Below, piece by piece: positions 1 to 4,365 of a stretch of 5,311 nucleotides of DNA. The position numbers and the translations under genes are program-made. The notes under the pieces are model-generated. The model saw nothing but the letters and a program-made list of their open reading frames with translations, ran no database searches and had not been told where the DNA came from. The first letter of the stretch is position 1; each line of letters begins with the position of its first letter. This stretch comes from an uncultured Lysobacter sp. (GTDB lineage: Bacteria; Pseudomonadota; Gammaproteobacteria; Xanthomonadales; Xanthomonadaceae): the NCBI GenBank assembly GCA_946479915.1, contig CAMLHR010000104.1:1-5311 (forward strand). The letters are read 5' to 3'.

Positions 1-3
1 GTG

Positions 4-10
4 CTAGGTT
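4..10 (+). promoter_or_regulatory. Possible promoter -10 region of the cytochrome c'-like gene
   Basis: The heptamer CTAGGTT lies 34 bases before the ATG at 38. The same heptamer lies 35 bases before the start of the next gene. TAGGTT keeps the T1, A2 and T6 positions of a sigma-70 -10 hexamer. The -35 region would lie outside the window, so it cannot be judged. The call rests mainly on the repetition at equal spacing. Confidence 0.22.
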
Positions 11-37
11 TCCGCGACGCAACCCGGGGACCCGACG

Positions 38-478
38 ATGACCGCAGACGCCACACCCGCCCGCAAGAGCCACGCCTCGCGTTACCTGTTCCTGTTCCTG
101 CTCGGCCTGGTCGTCGGCGCGATCGGCACCGTGATGGCGCTGCGCGCGATCGACGCGCGCAAGGACCACTTCCACGAGGCGATCATGCACGTGCAGGCCT
201 GGCACGCGGGCCAGCTCAAGGCGGGGCTGGACGCCAACCGCTGCAGCGCGACCGACGCCCTGCCCCACCTGCTGGCGCTGCGCACGCTGGCCAACGACCT
301 GGAGCCGGCGTTCCCCGACCTGGCCGACGACGAGCGGTTCGCCGGGCACGCCAGCAAGCTGCGGGCGACGCTGGACGGGGCGATCGCCGCGCCGCCGCAG
401 GGCTGCGCCGCCGTGGGCCAGGCGCTGGGGGACGTGGGCGCCGCCTGCAAGGCCTGCCACCAGGACTTCCGCGGCTGA
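38..478 (+). CDS. Membrane-anchored cytochrome c'-like haem protein
   Basis: The 146-residue product has a short basic N-terminus, one hydrophobic segment at about residues 16-36 with no clear signal peptidase site, and then a largely helical domain. It ends in CKACHQDFR: Cys137 and Cys140 would bind haem covalently and His141 would be the axial ligand. A CxxCH motif at the extreme C-terminus followed by a DFR-like ending is typical of the cytochrome c' four-helix-bundle family, which runs to about 130 residues when soluble. The likely location is the periplasmic face of the inner membrane. A role in electron transfer or gas-ligand binding is inferred. Cys69 and Cys123 are additional and could form a disulfide. 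The ATG start has GGGGA 7 bases upstream (26-30). It could instead be a generic membrane-bound c-type cytochrome of unknown partner. I do not recognise a specific gene name. Confidence 0.8.
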   Translation: MTADATPARKSHASRYLFLFLLGLVVGAIGTVMALRAIDARKDHFHEAIMHVQAWHAGQLKAGLDANRCSATDALPHLLALRTLANDLEPAFPDLADDERFAGHASKLRATLDGAIAAPPQGCAAVGQALGDVGAACKACHQDFRG

Positions 479-512
479 TCCGCCGGTTGATGGGGGATTC
501 ACGCAGCACCGC

Positions 513-519
513 CTAGGTT
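513..519 (+). promoter_or_regulatory. Possible promoter -10 region of the glycine-zipper lipoprotein gene
   Basis: The heptamer CTAGGTT is 35 bases before the ATG at 548, in the 69-base gap after the cytochrome-like gene. TAGGTT at 514-519 could be a -10 hexamer. A TTGATG at 486-491 resembles a -35 hexamer, but the spacer would be 22 bases, too long for a standard sigma-70 promoter. No terminator is visible in this gap, so readthrough from the upstream gene is also possible. Confidence 0.25.
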
Positions 520-536
520 GCGGGTGGACCCCCACC

Positions 537-542
537 AGGAGA
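537..542 (+). promoter_or_regulatory. Ribosome binding site fixing the lipoprotein start
   Basis: AGGAGA lies 5 bases before the ATG at 548. This supports that ATG over an in-frame TTG at 518, which would add ten residues ahead of an otherwise complete lipoprotein signal peptide. Confidence 0.75.
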
Positions 543-547
543 CGGAC

Positions 548-1027
548 ATGACGTTCCGCCGCTCGCACCTCAGCCTGTTCGGCCTCGCCGCCACCGCGTC
601 GCTGGCGATGGCCGGCTGCACCACCACCTCTCCCGGCTACGGCTACGGCCCGCCGCCGGCCAGCAGCACCGCCAACTGCTACGACTGCGGCACCGTCACC
701 CGCATCGACATGATCGCGGGCGGCACCAGCTCGGTGCCCAATGCCACCGGCGCGGTGCTCGGCGGCATCGTCGGCGCGGCCGCCGGCCGCGAGCTGGCCG
801 ACGACGAGAGCGAGGGTCGCCGCAACACGGCGACGGTCGCGGGCGCCGTGGCCGGCGCGGTCGCGGGCAATGCGATCCAGAACCGCGTGCAGGCCAACAA
901 CGACACCTATCGCGTGACCGTGCGCATGCAGGACGGGCGCAGCGTGGTGGTGACCCAGGGTGAGCTGGGCGGCATCCGCGAAGGCTCGTACGTCCGCGTC
1001 TACAACGGCCGCGCCTGGCTCCGGTGA
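548..1027 (+). CDS. Glycine-zipper 2TM-domain outer-membrane lipoprotein (SlyB/17-kDa antigen-like)
   Basis: The 159-residue product begins with a basic N-region, a hydrophobic stretch at about residues 8-20 and a lipobox ending MAGC, so Cys24 is the predicted lipidated residue. Met at the -3 position is less usual than Leu. A low-complexity Gly/Tyr/Pro/Ser linker follows (about 29-41), then a CYDC pair (Cys44, Cys47). Two glycine-rich hydrophobic segments (about 68-80 and 97-111) are separated by an acidic and basic turn, the glycine-zipper 2TM pattern. The C-terminal part (about 120-159, YRVTVRMQDG to the end) looks like a small beta domain. Related lipoproteins (SlyB, Rickettsia 17-kDa antigen) sit in the outer membrane and are linked to envelope integrity. 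The exact role here is not known. Expression as a single gene ending at the hairpin at 1033-1057 is likely. Confidence 0.85.
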   Translation: MTFRRSHLSLFGLAATASLAMAGCTTTSPGYGYGPPPASSTANCYDCGTVTRIDMIAGGTSSVPNATGAVLGGIVGAAAGRELADDESEGRRNTATVAGAVAGAVAGNAIQNRVQANNDTYRVTVRMQDGRSVVVTQGELGGIREGSYVRVYNGRAWLR

Positions 1028-1032
1028 CAAAA

Positions 1033-1057
1033 AAAGGCCCCGCACTGCGGGGCCTTT
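1033..1057. terminator. Bidirectional Rho-independent terminator
   Basis: An 8-bp perfect stem, GGCCCCGC (1036-1043) with GCGGGGCC (1047-1054), has the 3-base loop ACT and is extended by AAA/TTT pairs. Read on the minus strand the stem is followed by seven consecutive U residues (1035-1029), a strong terminator for the cold-shock gene. Read on the plus strand only three U residues follow, so it is weaker for the lipoprotein gene, whose stop codon ends 5 bases before the hairpin. Confidence 0.9.
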
Positions 1058-1079
1058 CAATTCCGGGTTGCAGGACGTC

Positions 1080-1286
1080 TCAGACGACCGGCGCGACTCC
1101 CGCGGCCTGGGCGCCTTTCGGCCCCTGCACCACCTCGTAGCTGACCCGCTGGCCTTCCTGCAGGCTCCTGAAGCCCTTGGAACTGATCGCCGAGTAATGC
1201 ACGAACACGTCGGCGCTGCCGTCTTCTGGTGCGATGAAACCGAACCCCTTGGCGTCGTTGAACCACTTCACTGTGCCGTACTGCAT
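1080..1286 (-). CDS. CspA-family cold-shock protein
   Basis: This 68-residue single cold-shock domain protein binds single-stranded RNA and DNA in the cytoplasm, and members of the family melt mRNA structure. RNP1 is KGFGFI (residues 13-18) and RNP2 is VFVHYSAI (27-34). The canonical opening GTVKWFN follows the start, and the C-terminal part ([21 protein letters not shown]) is also standard. An upstream in-frame GTG at 1325 would add 13 residues. The ATG at 1286 is preferred because family members begin a few residues before VKWF. A GAGG at 1301-1298 lies 11 bases upstream of it, slightly far for a ribosome site. The gene follows the salvage operon on the same strand after 81 bases and ends at the hairpin at 1033-1057. 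Whether it is cold-induced cannot be read from the sequence, since many Csp paralogues are constitutive. Confidence 0.95.
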   Translation of the reverse strand: MQYGTVKWFNDAKGFGFIAPEDGSADVFVHYSAISSKGFRSLQEGQRVSYEVVQGPKGAQAAGVAPVV

Positions 1287-1367
1287 GAGCTGTGTGACCT
1301 CAGTCTGGATACGATGTGTGCGCACGGCCCCCCGGCAGGCGCACGCCCGTGAGTATGCCGCGACCGT
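1287..1367 (-). promoter_or_regulatory. Cold-shock gene leader and probable promoter region
   Basis: This 81-base gap is the only sizeable non-coding space in the minus-strand cluster. It contains a perfect 8-base palindrome GTGCGCAC (1318-1325) and GC-rich short inverted repeats near 1338-1347. It has no U-tract that would make a terminator for the upstream phosphorylase gene. A TATCCA (1312-1307 on the minus strand) is a weak -10 candidate without a convincing -35. A promoter of its own is inferred mainly from the usual autonomy of csp genes. Confidence 0.3.
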
Positions 1368-2123
1368 TCAGGCGTGCAAGAGGCGGCGCAGCAACGGGCC
1401 GAGACCCGCGGAGGCGGCCTCGACGTTGGCCAGCACGTCGTCCAGGGTGATGACCTCGGCGGCGTCCGGATCGGCGCCGGCCGCCCAGTTGGCCACGATC
1501 GCCAGGCACGCGTAGTCCAGCCCCAGCTCGCGCGCCAGGCCCGCCTCGGGCATGCCGGTCATGCCGACGAGGTCGCAGCCGTCGCGGCGCATGCGCGCGA
1601 TCTCGGCGCGGGTCTCCAGGCGCGGCCCCTGCGTGGCGCCGTAGCACCCGCCGTCCACGACGGCCACGCCCGCCGCGGCGGCGGCGTCGAGCACCGCCCG
1701 GCGCAGCGCCGGCGTGTACGGGTCGCCGAAGTCCACGTGCACGACGTCGGTGCCGGGTTCCTCGCAGACGGTCGAGACCCGGCCCCAGGTGTAGTCGATC
1801 AGCTGGTCCGGGCAGCCGAGCGCGCGCGGCGGATAGCGCGCGGTGATGCCGCCGACGGTGTTGAGCGCGAGCACGCGGGTCGCGCCCAGCTGCTGCAGCG
1901 CCGCCAGGTTCGCGCGGTAGTTGATGCGGTGCGGCGGCAGCGCGTGGCCCTCGCCGTGGCGCGCCAGGAAGGCGACGCGACGCCCGGCGACCGTGCCCAC
2001 GCGCACGGGACCGGACGGGGCGCCGAAGCGCGTGTCGGGGGCGTGCGCCGTCGCATCCTCCAGGGCCGCGAGCGCGTACACGCCGGTGCCGCCGATGACC
2101 GCGAGGTCGATCGGCGCGGTCAC
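1368..2123 (-). CDS. mtnP: S-methyl-5'-thioinosine (thioadenosine) phosphorylase, MTAP/PNP family
   Basis: The 251-residue product belongs to the trimeric purine nucleoside/MTA phosphorylase family. It would cleave a 5'-methylthio-purine nucleoside with phosphate to methylthioribose-1-phosphate and a free base, salvaging the polyamine-pathway by-product. Visible family signatures are GGTGVY (11-16) and RHGEGH (55-60), then PPHRINYRAN (63-72), TQGPRLETRAE (164-174) and GMTGMPEA (187-194). At the base-recognition site human MTAP reads ATDYDCW, whereas this protein reads VANWAAG with Asn212. This resembles the Asn of 6-oxopurine-specific PNPs, so methylthioinosine is the likelier substrate. The characterised Pseudomonas aeruginosa enzyme PA3004 is a methylthioinosine phosphorylase beside nagZ (PA3005). 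The start is GTG, overlapping the hpt stop as GTGA, with GAGGA 6 bases upstream. The substrate is inferred, the family is certain. Confidence 0.92.
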   Translation of the reverse strand: MTAPIDLAVIGGTGVYALAALEDATAHAPDTRFGAPSGPVRVGTVAGRRVAFLARHGEGHALPPHRINYRANLAALQQLGATRVLALNTVGGITARYPPRALGCPDQLIDYTWGRVSTVCEEPGTDVVHVDFGDPYTPALRRAVLDAAAAAGVAVVDGGCYGATQGPRLETRAEIARMRRDGCDLVGMTGMPEAGLARELGLDYACLAIVANWAAGADPDAAEVITLDDVLANVEAASAGLGPLLRRLLHA

Positions 2124-2695
2124 GCCGCGTCCTCGCGCAGGGCATAGATACCCGGGAGGTTGCGGCCCTGCTCGTGGTAGTCCATGCCGTAGCCGAAGAC
2201 GTAGCGGTCGGGCACGTCCAGGCCCGCGTAGTCGGCCACGAGGCCGGGGACGCAGCGGTCGTGCCGCTTGACCACCATGGCGGCGATGCGCACGTCCGCG
2301 GCGCCCTGCGCCAGGCACCAGGCGCGCACGATCGCCAGCGTGTGGCCCTCGTCCACGATGTCGTCCACCAGCAGCACGCGCCGGCCCTGCAGCGGCGTCG
2401 CGGGGCGGTGCTTCCACGCCAGCTCGCCGCCCGCCGTCGCGCCGCGGTAGCGGGTGGCGTGCAGGTAGTCGAAGGCGAGGTCGATGCCCGCCTCGCCCAG
2501 GGCGAGCGCCAGGCGCGCGGCGAACGGCAGGCCGCCGTGCATCACCGTCAGGAAGACCGGGACGTCGCCCGCGTAGTCCGGCGCGATGCGCGCGGCCATC
2601 GCGTCGATGGCCGACTCGAGCGCCGCGCGATCGTGCAGCAGCTCGCTGCGCGCGAGCGCGTCGGCGAGGGCCGGGGTCGCCGCGGCCGCGGCCAT
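2120..2695 (-). CDS. hpt: Hypoxanthine-guanine phosphoribosyltransferase
   Basis: This 191-residue type I phosphoribosyltransferase converts hypoxanthine (and guanine) with PRPP to IMP (GMP) in the cytoplasm. The PRPP-binding signature is VLLVDDIVDEGHTL (107-120). Lys143 in VVKRH and the VPDRYVFGYGMDY stretch (161-173) match the purine-binding region of HPRTs, where human HPRT has VPDKFVVGYALDY. TVMHGGLPFA (50-59) corresponds to the first active-site loop. The PRPP loop reads DD-I-V-D-E-G-H where E. coli and human enzymes have ED-I-I-D-S/T-G, so this is a divergent branch of the family. The ATG shares one base with the nagZ stop (TGATG), and only a weak purine-rich stretch precedes it, so translation is probably coupled. 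Its place between nagZ and the phosphorylase suggests that its substrate is hypoxanthine released by the latter. Preference between hypoxanthine and guanine cannot be read with certainty. Confidence 0.93.
   Translation of the reverse strand: MAAAAATPALADALARSELLHDRAALESAIDAMAARIAPDYAGDVPVFLTVMHGGLPFAARLALALGEAGIDLAFDYLHATRYRGATAGGELAWKHRPATPLQGRRVLLVDDIVDEGHTLAIVRAWCLAQGAADVRIAAMVVKRHDRCVPGLVADYAGLDVPDRYVFGYGMDYHEQGRNLPGIYALREDAA
2130..2134 (-). promoter_or_regulatory. mtnP: Ribosome binding site for the GTG start of the phosphorylase
   Basis: GAGGA on the minus strand lies inside the last codons of hpt, 6 bases before the GTG at 2123. It supports this rare-type start, the only one that leaves the N-terminal GGTGVY motif at the usual distance, and suggests coupling to hpt translation through the GTGA overlap. 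Confidence 0.65.
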
Positions 2696-3696
2696 CAGGC
2701 GAGCCGCTCGCGCGCGAAGCCGTGGCGGGCGTCGGCGAGGAGCGCGTCCCAGCCGAGCGCGCCGCGGCCGACCAGGCCCCCCATGGCCATGGTGTCCAGC
2801 GTGCGGCCGCGCACCGCCTCGAGCGACTCGGGCACCAGTTCCGGATGGCAGACCAGCACGACGTCGCAGCCCGCATCGAGGTGCGCGTCGATCCGCGACT
2901 TGATGCCGCCGGCCGAGAACGCCGCGGCCATGCCGATGTCGTCGGAGAACACCACGCCACGGAACCCCATGCCGCCGCGCGAGGGGTCGGCGCGCAGGAT
3001 GTCGCGGATCCAGCGCGGGGAGTAGCCCGCGGGTTCGGGCGCGACCTGCGGGTAGACGACGTGCGCCATCATCACCGCGTCCGCGCCGGCCTGGATGCCG
3101 GCGGCGAACGGCACGAGGTCCTCGGCGAGGAGTGCGTCCAGCGGACGGTCGTCCACGGCGTCATCGACGTGGGTGTCCTCAAGCACCGAGCCGTGGCCCG
3201 GGAAGTGCTTGAGCGTCGCCCCCATGCCGGCGGCGTGCATGCCGCGCACGTAGGCGCGGGTGAACTCGGCGACGACCTCCGGATCGGCCGAGAACGCGCG
3301 GTTGCCGATGGCACGGTTGCCGCGCCCCAGGTCCACGACGGGCGCGAAGCTGAGGTCCACGCCGCTGGCGCGGATCTCGCTCGCCATCAGCCAGGCATGC
3401 GCCTCGGCGTCGGCCAGGGCGCCCTGCGGGTCGGCGGCGAACCGCTGGCCGAATCCTTCCAGGGGCGGCAACGCCGTGTAGCCCTCGCGGAAGCGCTGCA
3501 CGCGCCCGCCTTCCTGGTCCACGCAGACCAGCTGCGGCCGCGGCGCGGCTTCGCGGATGGCCTGCGCCAGCTCGGCGACCTGCGTCCGGGACGCGAAGTT
3601 GCGGGTGAACAGGATCACGCCGCCGCACGCGTCGTGCTGCAGCCAGTCGCGCTCCTGCGCGGTGAGTTCGGTGCCGGCGACGCCGATGACGAGCAT
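2695..3696 (-). CDS. nagZ: Beta-N-acetylglucosaminidase NagZ (glycoside hydrolase family 3)
   Basis: This 333-residue cytoplasmic enzyme, with no signal peptide, removes GlcNAc from GlcNAc-1,6-anhydroMurNAc (peptides) during peptidoglycan recycling. In bacteria with inducible AmpC, its products influence beta-lactamase induction. The GH3 TIM barrel shows DQEGGRVQR (60-68) and APVVDLGRGN (118-127), then KHFPGHG (163-169) with the downstream Asp174-Thr-His176 dyad that acts as acid/base. FSDDIGM (250-256) carries the predicted nucleophile Asp252. Length and the single-domain form match the proteobacterial NagZ, not the longer Gram-positive type. The start ATG shares one base with the stop of the upstream DsbA-like gene (TGATG). 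A weak GGGA lies about 9 bases before it, so translational coupling is likely. All expected catalytic residues are present. Confidence 0.96.
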   Translation of the reverse strand: MLVIGVAGTELTAQERDWLQHDACGGVILFTRNFASRTQVAELAQAIREAAPRPQLVCVDQEGGRVQRFREGYTALPPLEGFGQRFAADPQGALADAEAHAWLMASEIRASGVDLSFAPVVDLGRGNRAIGNRAFSADPEVVAEFTRAYVRGMHAAGMGATLKHFPGHGSVLEDTHVDDAVDDRPLDALLAEDLVPFAAGIQAGADAVMMAHVVYPQVAPEPAGYSPRWIRDILRADPSRGGMGFRGVVFSDDIGMAAAFSAGGIKSRIDAHLDAGCDVVLVCHPELVPESLEAVRGRTLDTMAMGGLVGRGALGWDALLADARHGFARERLA

Positions 3697-4352
3697 CAGG
3701 GGGTTTCCCGTGGTGGGGCGGCATTGTCGCCCAGCGTGCGGGCGCGGGCGAAGGCCTGGCGGAACACGTCGGGCGGCTGGGCGCCCTGCACCAGCAGGCG
3801 CTGGTCGATGACGAAGGTCGGCACCGCCTGCACGCCGAGGTCGCGCGCCTCGTCGAGCTGGGCCTGCACTTCGGCCCTACCCTCGTCGCCGGCGAAGAAC
3901 GCGCGCACGCGCGCTTCGTCGAGGCCGCCCGCCCGGCCCGCCGCGACCAGCGTGTCGAGGTCCGCCAGGTTCCGGCCCTCGGCGAAGTGCGCGCGGAACA
4001 GCGCCTCGCCCACGGCATCGGGGTCGCCCTCGCGGGCGGCCAGCCACATCAGCCGGTGCGCCTTGCCGGTGCCCACGCGGACCTGCCCGCGGTCGAAGTC
4101 GAACGGCAGGCCCTCGGCGCGGCCGGTGGCCTGGGTCTGCGCGAGGACCTGCGAGGCGCGCGCCTCGCCCCCGAACTTGCCGGCATAGGCCTCGCGCAGC
4201 GGCACCGGCGTGTCGCCTGCCTCCGGGTCGAGCTGGAAGGCGTGCCAATGGATCTCGGCGTCCACGCCCTCGGCCTCGAGTGCCTTGCGCAGGCGGTGCT
4301 TGCCGATCCAGCACCAGGGGCAGACCACGTCGGACCAGATGTCGATGCGCAT
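3696..4352 (-). CDS. FrnE-like DsbA-family thiol-disulfide oxidoreductase
   Basis: The 218-residue product has a DsbA-type thioredoxin fold with a CPWC active site at residues 11-14 right after the first strand (IDIWSDVVCPWCWIGK). A central helical insertion (about 50-155) follows, then the cis-proline loop VPTF (177-180, Pro178). There is no signal peptide, so it is predicted to be cytoplasmic, unlike periplasmic DsbA. The family (FrnE, predicted dithiol-disulfide isomerases) is linked to redox stress in some bacteria. The physiological substrate here is unknown. The related 2-hydroxychromene-2-carboxylate isomerases generally lack the paired cysteines, so the intact CPWC favours an oxidoreductase. 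An upstream GTG at 4388 would add 12 residues overlapping rlmD. The ATG at 4352 is preferred because it has a good ribosome site and the normal family N-terminus. It lies 13 bases after the rlmD stop and overlaps nagZ by one base. Confidence 0.9.
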   Translation of the reverse strand: MRIDIWSDVVCPWCWIGKHRLRKALEAEGVDAEIHWHAFQLDPEAGDTPVPLREAYAGKFGGEARASQVLAQTQATGRAEGLPFDFDRGQVRVGTGKAHRLMWLAAREGDPDAVGEALFRAHFAEGRNLADLDTLVAAGRAGGLDEARVRAFFAGDEGRAEVQAQLDEARDLGVQAVPTFVIDQRLLVQGAQPPDVFRQAFARARTLGDNAAPPRETP

Positions 4353-4359
4353 CGCGGCG

Positions 4360-4364
4360 CTCCC
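4360..4364 (-). promoter_or_regulatory. Ribosome binding site deciding the FrnE-like start
   Basis: GGGAG on the minus strand lies 7 bases before the ATG at 4352, in the 13-base gap after the rlmD stop codon. It supports the shorter 218-residue form over the GTG at 4388, which is inside rlmD. Confidence 0.65.
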
Positions 4365-4365
4365 G

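Noticed and set aside
1..516. Plus-strand open frame of 171 codons overlapping the cytochrome-like gene, and minus-strand frames in the same region
   Set aside because: Arg/Pro-rich out-of-frame translations. The frame at 38-478 has the membrane segment and the CKACH motif.
522..536. Small hairpin GGTGG/CCACC just before the lipoprotein ribosome site, considered as a regulatory leader structure
   Set aside because: Only five base pairs. If transcription starts just after the CTAGGTT element, part of the stem would not be transcribed.
1287..1325. N-terminal extension of the cold-shock protein from the GTG at 1325
   Set aside because: The extra 13 residues precede the standard family start and do not resemble a domain. 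The ATG at 1286 gives the normal 68-residue protein.
1368..2960. A 530-codon minus-strand open frame that could suggest a fusion upstream of the phosphorylase
   Set aside because: Only the last 251 codons encode the phosphorylase. The preceding part is an alternative frame of hpt and nagZ. The GTG at 2123 with its ribosome site explains the real start.
1374..3025. Plus-strand open frames of 257 and 283 codons opposite the phosphorylase, hpt and nagZ genes
   Set aside because: Low-complexity Arg/Ala/Gly/Val translations complementary to well-supported genes. No ribosome site or motif supports them.
2722..4188. A 488-codon open frame on the plus strand opposite nagZ and the FrnE-like gene
   Set aside because: It lies entirely antisense to two genes with clear catalytic motifs. 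Its Arg/Ala/Gly/His-rich translation has no recognisable domain. Long antisense frames are expected at this GC content.
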